DNA of 64,000 nucleotides from Macrophomina tecta (GCA_024180945.1 JAKSGN010000006.1:2356001-2420000), one strand, 5' to 3'; shown: positions 1 to 15,238, counted from the first letter of the stretch. Numbers and translations are program-made. The notes: generated by a model not told the origin, from the letters alone.

Positions 1-2163
<2,163 letters not shown>

Positions 2164-3243
2164 ATGCGACGTTGCTCGCGCAAAGTGTATGTTGGCGTTG
2201 AATGGCGGTTGTAACAGTAAGGCCGGCTGCAACCTGAGATGAGCAAAGAAAGAGATCTTCTTATCTAGTTTACTCCACCTTCCGGTAGGGGTTTTGTCTC
2301 ATTTGTTGGCACACAAAAAAAAATGGGGTGGCGAATTTAACATCGTCGACGGACTTCTTCAGAAGACTCGTTTCGTACCCATCGGGCTTTTCAACTTTGT
2401 ATTTCCTTTTTGGCAGTGATTTTTCTTTGTTGTATATACGGGCGTATTGCTCAGGCACGCCTGAGCCCGTTGACGTTTTCTATTTGCTTTTTGAGCGACG
2501 GGGTATGTGGAAGGTGTGTAGGCGCTGTGGCGCGTGGAGCGGTGGTCACATAGAGGTGCGTTGGTGGCGGTTTGGGCAGGTGCAAGAATCAACGAGTTTT
2601 TCCGCGTTTGTGCTATGTCGCTACTCGTATCGGGTGAATTAATCCCCATCAAGCGTGATGTGGCCATGCGTGTGTTTGTCAGTGCAGGGAGATCTCACTG
2701 TCAGTGGCTTAGGAAACAGGAAAATGGCGTGGCAGCGGGATAGAAGCGAGCGTGGAGTTTGAGACATAAGGGGGAGAAAGTGGCGTTGGCTCTGGGTTTA
2801 GGTGATTCGTTCAATTATTGACCCATTTACTTATTGTCCTATATGATCATTTAGCTATTGAAGGAGGCTATTCGCAGGTTATATAGGGATATGAGTTGGC
2901 GCTCATTGAGCATGTCCTCTATAATGCTATTCTGCTAATGAGGTTGGGCGAATGGGAGTTTAACCCTATGAAATCTTATTGATGACGTCCCTCAATAAAT
3001 GAGAGTCTACCGAGCCCCATTGAGAGAAAAAAAAAAGAATCTATTGAGCCCTATTGAGATGCCTCGATAACCGAGCGTGGCACCGCGAACTTATAGGCAC
3101 TTGTTGACTGGCTGCCCACCACCAGTAATGCCTCTGTAGCGTAAGCTCACCTGCGATCAGCTTCACTTCTGAGCGATCTAACCAGGGTGAAATAAGTTGC
3201 ACTGCGCGCACTTCGTCGTGCTTGCCTGGCGGTGTTGAACCCG
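2164..3243. other. Intergenic, partly AT-rich spacer
   Basis: No supported gene. Bases 2800-3080 are clearly more AT-rich than the rest of the window and carry several ATTGAG repeats, including GAGCCCYATTGAGA twice near 3015-3060, separated by a short poly-A run. This may be a decayed insertion; no coding frame or terminal repeats were found. Confidence 0.5.
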
Positions 3244-3624
3244 CTAGGGTGTTGTCTTGTGCGGTTCACTTGCGCCGTGAGCACTCTTTTGCCGTGTGCT
3301 TCTGTTCGTGTTCAGACGCTTTTCAAGCTGCCTGTTGGGAAGGGAACTAATGATAGAGCTGTTGCGAATCAGGCGTGTTGAAAGGACGTTTGAAGTGGAA
3401 ATCGAAACGCATCCGATCGACCAGTCTTGAGGGGATTCACGAGATAATGAAGGTCGTTGTGCACTCAATGTCACCGCTGAGTTGTAATGTGATGAGCTCT
3501 GTCCATTGAATAATCCTGACGACACGGAAGCTGTCTCCGTTGATGCTTCAGTCTGCTTATAGCTCTCCATGCCAAAGATTGCTTTCAAAGGCATTGCAAA
3601 CGCCGCGAGGAGTGGGTTGCCCAT
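3244..3624 (-). CDS. Hypothetical 126-aa protein (doubtful)
   Basis: Single uninterrupted ATG-to-TAG frame rich in Ser and Thr, with mixed codon use not obviously different from coding DNA. It has no signal peptide, membrane segment or recognisable domain. It begins MGNPLLAAFAM and ends in a basic, polar tail. It stands alone between the arg-6 3' end and the small membrane-protein gene. It is listed because the reading frame is open and starts well, but a chance frame is about as likely. Confidence 0.2.
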   Translation of the reverse strand: MGNPLLAAFAMPLKAIFGMESYKQTEASTETASVSSGLFNGQSSSHYNSAVTLSAQRPSLSRESPQDWSIGCVSISTSNVLSTRLIRNSSIISSLPNRQLEKRLNTNRSTRQKSAHGASEPHKTTP

Positions 3625-4470
3625 TCGCTACAGGGAATAGAAGCTGACCAACCGATGGCCAGGAATCAAGCATGTTGGTCAGCAGCTAAACATGAGAGGC
3701 GCCTTATCGTTTATCTCGCCTGGATCTGGATTGGAACATGCAATGAGACAAAGTTTGGATTTGGCGCCCTTTGATGCGAGCTACGCCACCCCAGTGGGTA
3801 GCAAAAGATCTCAACCTCGGCTCTACGAACTTTGAAGTCTAGCACGTCTACAGAAATCCACTGCATGGCTCATGAGCAGCCAAAGCAATCGTTCGGACGT
3901 GGGTGCCATTGGAATCGAGAGACATGTGGAGCCGGCCGGCTGCTTCGACTCACCATATTTTGCAATCCCCACCCCCAAAATCAAAATCGCTATACCATGG
4001 TGAGGATAGCAGGCATTGAACGCAAAAACCTCGCATCGCTGTCACCGTAGGGGAGCCATGAACCAGGGTTATGTTGGTGCGGTTGCATAATACTGGTCAC
4101 TCATCCCACTTTCATGTGATAGCCCGAGTAGTCATCATTTGCATGGCCCAAGCCGTTTCCTGATTGGAGAATCTTATAAAGCCAGGATGCGACGAAGTTT
4201 CGGTAACGGCCTTGTTTCCTCATCCATTTCGGACCGCCAGGACGATGTTCGCCACTGCACTGTATTGCGCCGCGGGACCGAAATACTGGTGAATCCAGCT
4301 CTGAAGAGAGCCCAAGTGCGGACAGATGTCACCGTTCTGCACGGCAGGCGGGTTTGTCCGAGGCAATGTGTCGTCAGGTGGAGTGATTTTTCGCTGGCAG
4401 ACGCGTATGATGCTGCATGACGAGCATGGCAGTCGGCGTTGAAGAGGACGTGGTATATCGGTAGGGAGAT
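3625..4470. other. Intergenic spacer, 3' flank of the minus-strand gene
   Basis: I see no gene. It should contain the 3' UTR of the small membrane-protein gene that ends at 4471. The open frames here are short and lack motifs. Confidence 0.4.
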
Positions 4471-4878
4471 TCAGTCGGTGGTCTGGGCCTTTGGTGACGC
4501 TGCTCGGCGAGATTCAATTTCTGCAATTTTCCGCTCGAGTTCGTGCTTTTGAGAAACGAGGCGCGCTCGCTTCGTCTCGAGCCCTGCAATGCGCTCCTCG
4601 ATGGGCAGCTCGGTAACTGTCTTTCGTGCCTACGATTGCCTATTAGTGCCCGGAGCTATCACAATGGCCGGGGCCTCCGAGGAGGTAGCGAAGGTCGCGA
4701 CGGCAGGTACACTGCAGATTCGGAAAGTTGGAGCGAGCTCTCGGGAGCCTTCAGATAGCCATACCTGTTGATATTCCTGCTGGGTCTTCAGTCCAGCACC
4801 GTACAAGGCACCAGTCACAGTGATGGCGGTGACCGCCCCAGTGAGGATAATGCGACGAATTGTTTGTTGTGACACCAT
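4471..4878 (-). CDS. Small single-TM coiled-coil protein, probably mitochondrial (90 aa)
   Basis: Two exons: 4765-4878 (38 codons) and 4471-4629 (53 codons with TGA). The intron, 4630-4764, starts GTATGG and ends TCGTAG, and leaves the frame in phase 0. Residues 1-8 are polar/basic (MVSQQTIRR), residues 10-28 form a hydrophobic helix (ILTGAVTAITVTGALYGAG), and the rest is a charged helix with heptad-like spacing (ERIAGLETKRARLVSQKHEL). A basic start, one helix and a coiled coil are typical of small inner-mitochondrial-membrane assembly proteins, but I cannot assign the family. It is divergent from the hsk3 gene across 259 bp. The downstream exon and splice sites make it more convincing than a chance frame. 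Confidence 0.6.
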
Positions 4879-5137
4879 GGCTGTAACGAGGTTTTGCGAG
4901 AAGACTGTGGTTGAGCAGTCAAGGCGGAGAGACAGAAAAAGCTCAGGGTTGGCGGGCAGACCCTAGTTGCTCTTTTAACTCCGCATCTCCGCAGGTAAAC
5001 AGAGCCGGCGCAGCTCCAACCCTCTTCACAAACAACCACCCCTTCACCATCGCCTCCCCATATAACGCCGCTCGGAAACCGAAGTAAAATCGTCGCAGGC
5101 AATCGAACGGCCCCTCGAAAACAATCGAAGCATTGCA
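4879..5137. promoter_or_regulatory. Shared intergenic promoter region, 259 bp
   Basis: Lies between the start codons of two divergent genes, so it must hold both promoters and both 5' UTRs. No element was identified with confidence. Confidence 0.5.
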
Positions 5138-5567
5138 ATGTCCGGAATCCAGCGTCCCACCAGTACCGGCTCGCGCATGAGCACCGCGCCCTCTTCGCAA
5201 AAGGCCCGTCAGCTCTCCCACCTGCACTCGCAGTTGGCACAACTCACGGCAAACATGGCGGACTTGGAGAACCTATTGCGCATGACGGCAGTACAGGCAG
5301 AGAGTATGCGCGGTCTTGGGGGATACTGCGGCGGAATGTATGTGCATCTTTCTCATGGTCGTATGACCTCTAGCCATGACGGGACAAAGCAGGTCGCAGG
5401 TGCCGTCTAGCTGGCAATGCAGTGGAAGATAAGAGCAATTTGCTGATGTCCTCTGCGCTCATAGGTTTATGGCCGCCAGCAAGGTGCTCGGGGAAGAGAC
5501 CGTTAATGGCGGAGGCGCATCCAGTCCATCGGGAAGCTCACACGACCACGACAATAGCACGCCATGA
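5138..5567 (+). CDS. hsk3: DASH/Dam1 complex subunit Hsk3
   Basis: Subunit of the ten-protein outer-kinetochore DASH ring that couples chromosomes to spindle microtubules. Exon 1 is 5138-5337, intron 5338-5464 (GTATGT...ATAG), exon 2 5465-5567; the protein is 100 aa. The core matches the family: a helix reading SHLHSQLAQLTANMADLENL, then LLRMTAVQAESMRGLGG, continued across the intron as MFMAASKVLGEE. The N-terminal 20 residues are Ser/Thr/Arg-rich and disordered. The size fits the family (about 80-120 aa). The splice junction restores the conserved MFMAASKVLGEE motif exactly, which supports the model. Confidence 0.9.
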
Positions 5568-8500
5568 GCACTGAGCGGCAGTATCCTCATACAATTTTTT
5601 GGCATATTGCAGTTCATCTCCTAATTGGAGAAGGACGAGACTACAGGCAGATTCATCTCGGTCATATGGCTCTCGATGTTGGCGCCCATCCCGTACTTCG
5701 ATGGTCTCTAGCACAGAGAACTTCTTCCATCCATGAAGATATAAAGCACGGAGAGACCCGACTAAGCTCTCCACTTGGACTGGAAAGGCAGGTCCAAGAA
5801 TTCACTATCTACACTCCACACACGGTCCAGAAATGCAGAGGCGGAGGGCGGCTGTGTTTCAGATTTGAGATCGCATGTGAAAGTGGCTTCCTGCTGGGGT
5901 GGAGCCGTGAAGGAGTGGGATAGATACCGGAATGAACAATATATCGTCCATGGAAGTCAGCATCGCGAAACTAGCCTTTTCCTTCTTTGTTGAAGTCCTA
6001 AATCGCAACAGGCGGCTTGTCCGCCACTAACCTGCACCTTTCCAGGCGCGATCCATCCAGATAACAGCCATCATGCACCCCACAAGTCTACCCGCGCGTC
6101 GGAGAACTATCGCCCCATCTGTGGGGATCTAGTGACCAAGGCCTCCAGCTTATCATCGACCACTGCTGCGGTAGCGAGGCTAGCTGGGACTCAAGCTTTA
6201 TCAAGACGAAATCAGCAACGATAGCCAATAAATGCAAGTAATGGGAGGGAGCTCCCGCCGTCCCTGCAGCTTGGTCCTTCTGCGGATTGACGGCCGGTGA
6301 GACGGAGTGAACCCCAGACAAGCTTTGGGCGAGATAAGACTGGAGGGGAATCGAGACCCGCGGTCCCGTACGGCTGGTCGCCCTCCTATCTAGGAAGCTG
6401 GGAATATCACCGAGAAGGTGCCAACGAAGGAAGCGGGAAGATTGCGTGCGCTGGTCCGCTTGGTGCGCCTCATCTTAGGGCCAGCAGCAGGAACTGCTCC
6501 ACAGATACGGTCCTCTTGCGTGCCCTTCTGACCGGTCCGAGGCGGATCGTTGCCCTGCATCACCCTGTGTCTGAGAAACGTAGGGCAAGGACGGGGTTGA
6601 CAGGCTGCTGGGAAGGGACCGGGCCGCTGGATCCGGGGGAAATGGAAAGGTGGATGGACAAGAGATAGGAGATAATTACGAGCTTTGGCACGCCCATTCA
6701 TTGGCAGGAATGGTGCAATCTGGACAGATGTAGGCATCAGCAGCCAGGCCGGCCAGTGTCGGAGCCACTTATCAAACGCGGGTTGTTTTTTAGGGTCATT
6801 GCGATCCGCTGTTCTGTTGGCGCTCGGCGCGACACGACACAAAGATAACGTTATCTGGCATGGAAATCGCAAATCAGCGGAGTTTGCGCCCATTGCGCAG
6901 CTTAGCAGGCTTGCTTTGGTCACTTTGTTTCCCTTTTTCCGATCGCTCCCTCAGGGGGGTGGTGCGCGAGGAGTCTCGTCATTGACATAAAGCCAGACCG
7001 TCGTCCGCCTGTGAACACTTCTGCTTGTAGCGTCAGTTTGCCCCGAGCCCAACGCCCCAGACCTACCTGGAGGAGCTTGTCTGGACAGTATGGAGCTGTT
7101 TCTCGTGAACCCCGGATGCCGGATGGGTATGACGACAAAGACTAATCGATGAACATCAAGACCATCGACTGGTCTCGCGCGTGGCCGGTTGCCCGAACTG
7201 GAAAACCTGGAGAGAGCCTCCTGGCCCCCCACTGTCGACTTCTTCGATGACGAACGACGATTCACGGCATGGCTACGGACCCCATCGCTTAATACCTACC
7301 GCCTCCGCCCGTTACCTGGACAATGTCATGGAGACTCTGTTGGGGGCCAATGGACCGCGGTGGAGCCGGGAAGCGCTGAGGGAGCTTTGGCGAGGCAGTC
7401 GTGGGCTCTGTTTGGTGGCTGACCGCCACGAGAACGCACGCGCAACTGCATGCGCGTCTCGCCCGCCTCGCGTGCACGCGGCGTGGGGATGGGTTGAGAC
7501 ACGGCAGCCTCAGACACAGCAACCTCGCTGCTCGAAACTCCGCCAGTTCGGGATATTCTCCACATCAGCGGCCTTCTGACCGAGCCGCAGGCAGCTGGGA
7601 TGGCCCTGCTTGGCGCCGCGGTGTGACCAACGCCTGCGCGGGTTCTATATTCACCGCCCTGCTGGCGGGCTGTCAAGGAGACGCAGCACTCGTCGCCCGA
7701 GAAGGTAACGGAGAGCGCTCGGAGAAGAAAGGTTCAGGCGCGAGTTTAGGGCGCACCATAACATTCACGACACGGAGGGACCGCGCATCCTGGTCGAGGA
7801 TTGACGGCATACGAGATTGACAGTCCGGGTTGATGCGACGACGTATTCTAGCTTTTTAGGACGCTTAGCCGCCACGGACCACGCGAGCATGGTGAGACAA
7901 CAGTGCAATGCAGGCAAGTCCGCTTCAGGAACTTCCGGTTCGTTTTCCCCGGGGCGGAGGGGGTACGTCGAGAGGGTCCTGCAACAAGACGGCGGACAAT
8001 ATCTGAGCGGAACTGCCTACTCGATGCTGGTGCTGGACCGGACGGGGCCGGAATCGGAGGCATAGCGCCTTTTGCCAGAGCTTGCGTGGCGTCTTCCATC
8101 ATCGCGCGGGATGGAATGGGAGGAGGAATGGCGGCGGGAAGGGAGGGAGCGCGCGTTGGAGGGGAGAGAGGGCGGAGAGGCATGCAAAATCAGGGTCCTG
8201 GGGCTGCAGGCATCAAGAAAGCACAGGCGCTCTGGAAAATGGACCCCGATGCCCTGCGCACACGACCACGGCCGCCTTCCGTTCGTCCACCGCGCAGTTT
8301 GGGGCTCCCGCAACCTCTTGCGGAGGTGAGGCGGAGACTCGAACGGCGGCCCAGCAAGCGCGGAGACAGCCCCCTCAATCAAAAATGAGGGCGAAGGGCA
8401 GGCAGCGGGCACCGAAGTGGTCGCGGCAAGCTACGGCTTTAAGTGCCTAAAGCCGCCCGACGAAAAGGGCAGCATGAGGGCATCTGCAGATCCATCCCAC

Positions 8501-11500
8501 GGTGGCTTGCAGGTGCCCCCACTCAGCCCAGCCCGCCTTTCCTGTCGAGGCATCGCTGCATGTGCCGCGACATGGAATGCCGCTGCGCCCTTCGCAGCAG
8601 CTGCCCCCGGCAGTTGCTGCTGGAGGCTGGTGTGGCCGGAGCACCAGGCACCGTGGCCTTGAATACAGGGTCTGCAATGGACGTCACTGACGACAGAGTG
8701 CAACAGCCAGATTGCATGCGGTGAGCGGGATCATCGGGCCTCTTGCTGGCCCAGGAAGAACAGGCGCGCGCTCGACAAGCGAAATCCGCATCTCTGCATG
8801 GGGCCCGTATGTTGACTAGCATGTGAAAGGCCCGCATTGGCCGCTTGCCATGCCTGCCTGCGCGCGCGCACCACACAGCCCACTGTTCAGCGATGCCAGG
8901 GCAACACCGCGACGACGCCGCTCTGTGCTCGCGCGCAACAGATCTTCTCCGCCACACGCTGCATGGTTACACTGCAGGGCAGATCGGCTGGCCAGAGCTA
9001 CGACGCAACTCATCCGATACTTCATCCGACGGTATATCCGAGCGCTGCTACTGGTGCTGGTGAGAGGGGCTGGCGATGAATCTGGGATTCGCAACGGCCA
9101 TGCCGCGATCGCGATGTCGAAATCGATGGTGGACGTTTATAGCGATTTCCAGCGCTGTGGTCGCTCGCCCAGAAACTCTATTTCGCTGGCCGATTCTGAC
9201 AAATGTGCTGCTTAAGCACTCGAGTCGATCATGGGAGTCCTTGCTCCTCGCGACTCGCGGAGCACCCGGGGCGGAGCGTTTTCGTGCGTGCACCTGCTGC
9301 CACGCGACAGCTCGCAACGGTCCGTCGCTGTCAAACACCTGGCTCGCCAGTGGAGCAGTCGAGATCTCGAGCCGCCTCAGCGCCGCCGTCTCAGCGTCTG
9401 CCGGCTCGCCGAATCGACCCGCAAACAGAGCCAAGTCCGCACTCAGGTCCAGTGCCGCACGGCAGCTCATTGATATTGCAGGTTCATTCCGAGCCCGCTG
9501 GGCTAATGAGACCCTGCATACGTAGTCGTCTCGCGGCAAGTCGCGAAGTGGACTGTGGTGGTTCCTGCAAGCGGTTCCTTCGGCATACGGCCGCTACAAC
9601 GGCTGTAACTGGCCGCACCCGACGGTGGAGAAATATTTTACCCTTGAGGAAATCTCCTAAAATGCGTCAGTTCAGGCAGGCTGCGGCGGCGGCGGCATCG
9701 AACGCGGCGCTGGCAACGGAATCTGCCGGGGGGCCTTGTCGAACCTCAACGCGAGCTCGGAACGAGGTGTTGGTCCGAAGTTGTTCGGATGATCCGCATA
9801 TCGTTATATCCCATCTAGGCGCCAGCGCCGCCAGAGCTGAAGGGGCGAGCATGCTTGCTTGAACTTACTCCACAGCTCTTTTTTTTTGCTGGTCGCAAGG
9901 CACAGTAGCGAATGAGCGGCGCGCTGAATGATTTTCCGTGCATCCCAGCAGTCGTGCATTTCGTATGTTTCCCGCCCTAGAATTTGACCTCAGATCCATC
10001 CCGCTCCCTTGGCAGCGCCCACAACTCAACCTGCGACTAGCCTTTACAGGGGCTGAGCCGTACCAGTGGCAGGCGCAGGGCATCCAAAGCGGCGGAGGAA
10101 CAACGGCGGAGCTCGGACACCCTCCGCCTCTCCTCCGCTCCAGCACGAGTCGGAGGAGAGCTTGGTTTGCAGCGGGAGTTTGAAAAGACCACGCGATGAT
10201 TGGAGCTGCGATTTAAAGGTTGATCTGGTTGACCACGCTTGCGACTGGCGCGCATGCGCCAGATCGTGAACACGAGCCAGCCGACCGCGGCTGTGACGCC
10301 GGCGTGGAGACGCTCGCGTGCCTCAGAGAGAGCTCATCGGGTCTTTTAGGAAGGACTGTCTGTGGGCAGGGCGGCGCGGAGGAAAAAAGAAGGGAGGGAT
10401 CAACTCCGACCAAAGGTGCCGCAAGTGGGCCTCAGTGGTTATTGAAGACACTCGTGGAAGATGCCGCCGTAGCTCCGGCGAAAGGGAATTATGTTCTGCA
10501 GATGTTGCTCCGAAAAGAAACGCCGCCCCGCAAGCAGCGCCTTTTTTTTTTTTTTTTTTTTAAATTGATCTCTACCGCCCGTCACGCTATACTTTCCCGG
10601 TACGCTTTTCCAGGAAGGGGGTCGAGACCCGACGGCCGTCGTGGCCCGCGGCGAGCATGTGAGATTCAGCCAGAGCAGATGATGTAGCTAGCAGCTCAGG
10701 CTGCTGTAAAAGAAAAAAAAAAGTACTATTTCCATGAAGCTTCCTTGCAGCGCTATCAATGAATTTGCGAATCATGGGCGCTGGACGCTCCGCCGCGCTG
10801 TTGTCCAGGCGCAGCCGGTCTTGGGGGCGGGTGAAGCTATGGGCACAGCCTGGAGACGAACGGCAGATCTAGCACCCAGGGAAAATCTACAAGGGGGGGC
10901 GCTCCCGGGATACTGATGGGCAGCAAGATGCGGTTCCTCTTCTTGTAGCAGTTGCCACCGCCTGCGCTATTGTGCAAGTGGTCTTTGTGGATTCGAAGTG
11001 GGCCACTGGCGGCGGCGAGGGTGGTGGATGAGCATCAAGCTGGCTCGGGCCAGGAGATGATGGGGATGTGGTGGGCAGAAGGAGGCCTGCCGGCAGCCGG
11101 CGGTGCAGCGAGTCGCGTGCTCGTGAAGGGAGGGAGATCGCCCATCATCGGGCTCGTCGTTAGTCGCTATGACACGCTGAGCCGCCTGAGAAAAAGCTCA
11201 AGCGTTGTCAAGCATCCCTCCACGATGCCCACCACCGTCATCACCACCTGTCTGTTGCGCGCGCTGCCGGCCGGCCGCGTGCCTGCCGCCACCCACGCTC
11301 TCACCACAATCCCACCCGCTCTCCCTCGCGGCTGACGTGGGAGAGCACAGTCCCCCCAGTGTGCATAAACGTGCCCGTGCGGCACAGCAGCAATATCTGG
11401 TTTTGCGTGGCCGTGACTCGCTGCGGTATTACATCAATCGTCAAGCCCATCCGCTCCCGTTGCGCTTCCCGAAGCGTGTCGAGCGCCTCGCTCCCAGCGC

Positions 11501-12330
11501 CGGCGCCAGCACCACCGCCGTCGCCGGCGTGCTCACGCTGCCCTGCCTGGCCGTTGGTCGCCGCGCGCCGCCGCAGCGAAGGGATAGTCCCCGGGGGCCG
11601 GATGCGCATCATCAGCACATTGCCTACGCTCATTGCTCGTCGTTATGTTCTGTTCCCGGGTCGGCTGCTCCGCATACATCATCATGCCTCGTACAGCGGG
11701 CCATCATCTCGCTCGCTTGCCCGCGGCCGCAACTTCAGCGCGCTCCCTGCTCACCCGGTGCGGCGGCGCAGGGCCATCCTGGCCGACCTGCGCGCCACAA
11801 GTGCCGGCCACTGTTGGCTCGTAGACGCACCAGCGGTGGGCGTGCGCGAGTCGACGGCGGAGCCTAGCGGCTTGGTGGGGTGTGCGCGCGAGCGAGAATT
11901 GGCCCGTCTCTGGCATCCCACACAGCAGCTCAGCGCAGGCCACTCGCGCCCGGCACAACCACACCACCCGCCAGAGCCCCAAAAGGCCCGAGTCCATTCA
12001 CGGCGTCGCAAGCATCGTCCGGCCAAGGATCGCTAGTCCAGCCTCAGCGACTGCTCCCCCCCGGTGCTAGGCCAGCTTCTGAACGCTTCCCGACCGAGCG
12101 GCCGTCCCCATCACGCCGCTTGCTGCCAGTCATAGAAGAGCAACTGTAACGAGGTCGCTCTCCAGTGGCCGCACGCCCGCGTCCATACAATTCAGCCCTC
12201 TCTCAAGCCCGTGGACCGCTGGGAACAGCACGAGGCAAGACCGCGCTCAAGCACGAGAATCCTCCCGCCCAGCACGCTGCCACATCTTGTCCCGCACCCC
12301 CCCGTGCTTTGCGCAACACTGTCCTCGCCA
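5568..12330. other. 6.8 kb gene-poor, GC-rich spacer upstream of areA
   Basis: Bases 5568-7200 are of mixed composition; 7200-12330 are strongly GC-rich, so open frames appear in all six frames by chance. None shows a domain, a hydrophobic pattern or splice-supported continuation. Poly-T/A tracts lie near 9885, 10542-10561 and 10712. The last few hundred bases should hold the areA promoter and leader. A gene of unfamiliar family cannot be excluded. Confidence 0.5.
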
Positions 12331-15238
12331 ATGTCTGGGGCGCAACATGGGGAGCGTGGGGGAGGCATGCACGCCTCTCCCCTCTCTGCCGACTTTGACA
12401 ACGACGCTATTGGAGCGATGGCGGATCTACACTCCTACCACACATCATCCTCGCCGCGGCACGTTCGCTTTCCTCAAAGCCACCGCGACGACGACCTCTC
12501 CGGTTCCTCGAGCGCCGTGCAGTCCCTTACCTCCGCCAGCACCCTCGACAGCAGCAAACTGGATCTCTCACCCTCCGACACTGCCGCCCGCGAGGGTGTG
12601 CTGCGCGACTCCTTCTTCCCGCGCCTCAAGAATGACGCTCCTGCCGATTTCGACGACCCTGAGGAAATGCAGAAAAAGGACCCCATCGGCACCCAAATAT
12701 GGAAGCTTTACAACAAGCAGAAGTCCCAGCTGCCCAATTCTGAGCGCATGGAGAACCTGACCTGGCGGATGATGTCGATGAACTTGCGGAAAATGCGCAG
12801 GCAAAGTGCACAGTCAGTGACCGATTTTAGGTTTTGCGAGATTCTGCGTGTCTAGGATGGTGTTGACAAAGCATGCCGCTAGGTTATCTCACAAACCAAC
12901 CAACGACGATAAGAGGACGAGCTCGAGACCCACAACCGCGCCGAGCGGTATCGCCCAGCTGCGAAGCCTGTCTCAGGACAAGCAAGATCTCGAGGCCAGC
13001 AAGGCTGAGCAGATGAACCTGGACGACTTCATCGTTCCTTCGTCCGTCGCCTCTCCGGCTGGCATGCCTCACTCGCCTTCTGCCGACGATCAGCCTTCCT
13101 CGACGAATGCCACAGCTCCTGCCATTCCGATAAGGAAGCAGAGCCAGCTGAACGACCAAACACTCCATATTTCCAGAGCTTCGGCTCCATCTGTGCCGCC
13201 GGCTGTAATCAGGGATAATGAGTTTGGATACGTGCAGAGACACGTTCGCAAGACAAGTATCGACGAGCGAAGAGTAGGTCTTCATACTGCCCCTTTGGGC
13301 AAACCGTTATCAGGGTATATGCATACTAATTCTTATCAGCCTCCCAAGAGGAAGCCGGACGCGTCCCCGCAGGTACCCGCTGTGAACAGCATTATGATAC
13401 CCCACGACCCCGAGGACCAGAGTTTCCACAACTACTCCTTGGATCAACCCCAACCCCAGCCCTTCCACCAGCAATCCAACTCCGGCCAAATCCACTTCAA
13501 CCTCAATACCTTCGATATCGACAACGACCCTATCATCAGCTCTGCAGGTCCCTTCCAGAACCAATTCACCTTCTCCCCAATCGGATCGCCCATGGCTACC
13601 CAAAACAACTACTCGAACATGTTCACCAACGCCAACTCTATGGCCTCGTCGTTGAACTCGACCGATTATTATAACTCACCTCCAGGTTCAACTTACCCTT
13701 CGACCGTCTCAACACCCCAGCCCATCCCGGAAGGCGAGCAGATCTTCTTTGGAGATCGCAGTGGCATGGATATCAGGGGACGGATGGGTAGCTTCAACCC
13801 TCCGCATGCCAACATGTCGAGTTCTATGCAGCCTTTCATATTCAATCCTACTGCGAGCGACTCGATCTTCAATAGTGTGTCGCAGGCTGGGCCACCACCG
13901 CCCTTTTCTGCGCATTCCTACCATCAGACTGGCCATGTGGACCCAAACCAGGTGATACATCCCAACTTCCCACAGAACACGCGGTCACCGAGCATGGACT
14001 TGTCGAGGCACGACAACATCTTCCAATTTGGAGCCGATTCCGACGACAACGAGGATGAAGGGGGTGCGTTTCCCGACCGCACGATGCCCATGCAGTCGCA
14101 GTATTCTCCCATGGAGGAACAATCTCTCGATTTCAACGGGAGCTTCCAGTGGGATACGAACTTGTCCAATCAGTTCAACCCGACTGCCGCGCGATTTCCG
14201 GCAGGACCCCCACGCAAGACGGTTACTATCGGGCCAACCGAAATGGTTCCCTCACCGCAAGACTGGAATTCTGCAGGCAGTTTGGGCCGCACTCATGGCT
14301 CTGCCGCTTCTGTCAGCGAGATCCGGAATCGTGGAAACGATCCGCGCCGCCAGAAAATACCCCGCACCAGCTCTACGCCGAATGCAGCTGGCTTAGCCCA
14401 TCAAGCGATGCAGCAGCGACCACAGTCCTCCCCCAACTCACCCCCAGAGTCGGGATTCAGCTCGGCTGCGCCCTCTCGACCGGCTAGTCCAGGCGGCAGC
14501 AAATCAGGCGATCAGAACGGTGCGCCTACAACATGCACCAACTGCTTTACGCAAACCACTCCCTTGTGGAGACGGAACCCTGAGGGTCATCCGCTGTGTA
14601 ATGCGTGCGGTCTATTCTTGAAGTTGCATGGTGTTGTGCGCCCACTATCGCTCAAGACCGATGTCATCAAGAAACGCAACCGAGGCAGTGGAAACAGCGT
14701 GCCAGTCGGTGGTTCGAGCAGGTCGAAGAACAAGACATCTCGCAAGAACTCGATCGCAGCCCAGTCCTCAGCAACTACGCCGAACTCTGGAAAGGTCAGC
14801 GTGGCTGATTCCGAATCTCCGAAGTCGACGGCGGGCTCGGTACCAAGCACAACAGCGGCCAATACTGCCAATAATGTCAGCGCTACTGCGTCTAAGAGCG
14901 GCGTCGTTCCAATTGCTCCCGGTCCCCCCAAGGCTCAATCCCAGAATATTGCAGCATCTGCTCCGGCGCGGAATGCGGCGGTCGCTCCTAAACGCTTGAG
15001 GAGCAATAAACCCGGCAGCCAGGACACCGAAATGGGTGATGCGGACGACACGACGGGTAAATCTGCGCCTCCCTCGAGTAGTAGCCAGAGGAAAAACGAG
15101 CCGAAGCCTCTTGTTCAGGCCCCAGCCTCCTTGAGTACCCAGCACAGCCCTATCCAAATGGGTTCCATGGGTCAAGGCGCGATTCCAGGATCGGGCAGTG
15201 GACCGCAGGAGTGGGAATGGTTGACAATGAGCTTGTAA
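12331..15238 (+). CDS. areA: Global nitrogen regulator AreA/NIT2, GATA zinc finger
   Basis: Transcription factor that activates genes for secondary nitrogen sources when ammonium and glutamine are scarce. Exon 1 from ATG 12331 carries the conserved N-terminal AreA block ([20 protein letters not shown], then [17 protein letters not shown]). Exon 2 contains PSGIAQLR, a DDF acidic segment, a long Ser/Pro/Asn/Gln-rich region, one Cys-X2-Cys-X17-Cys-X2-Cys finger at about residues 712-736 ([20 protein letters not shown]...CNAC) with its basic tail, and the diagnostic C-terminus EWEWLTMSL, which in Aspergillus binds the co-repressor NmrA. Intron best placed at 12813-12882 (GTCAGT...CGCTAG), giving 945 aa; an acceptor at 12855 also keeps frame. 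An in-frame GTG precedes 12331 and was not used; ATGs at 12367 and 12418 are alternatives. Confidence 0.95.

Noticed and set aside
6390..6923. 177-aa minus-strand frame after hsk3
   Set aside because: No recognisable motif or start context and mixed with equal frames on the plus strand; kept as spacer.
10617..10650. Possible tRNA B-box (GGGTCGAGACCC)
   Set aside because: No matching A-box at the right distance upstream and no cloverleaf could be drawn.
11205..11867. 220-aa and neighbouring long frames upstream of areA
   Set aside because: Several mutually overlapping frames of similar length in a very GC-rich stretch; composition explains them.
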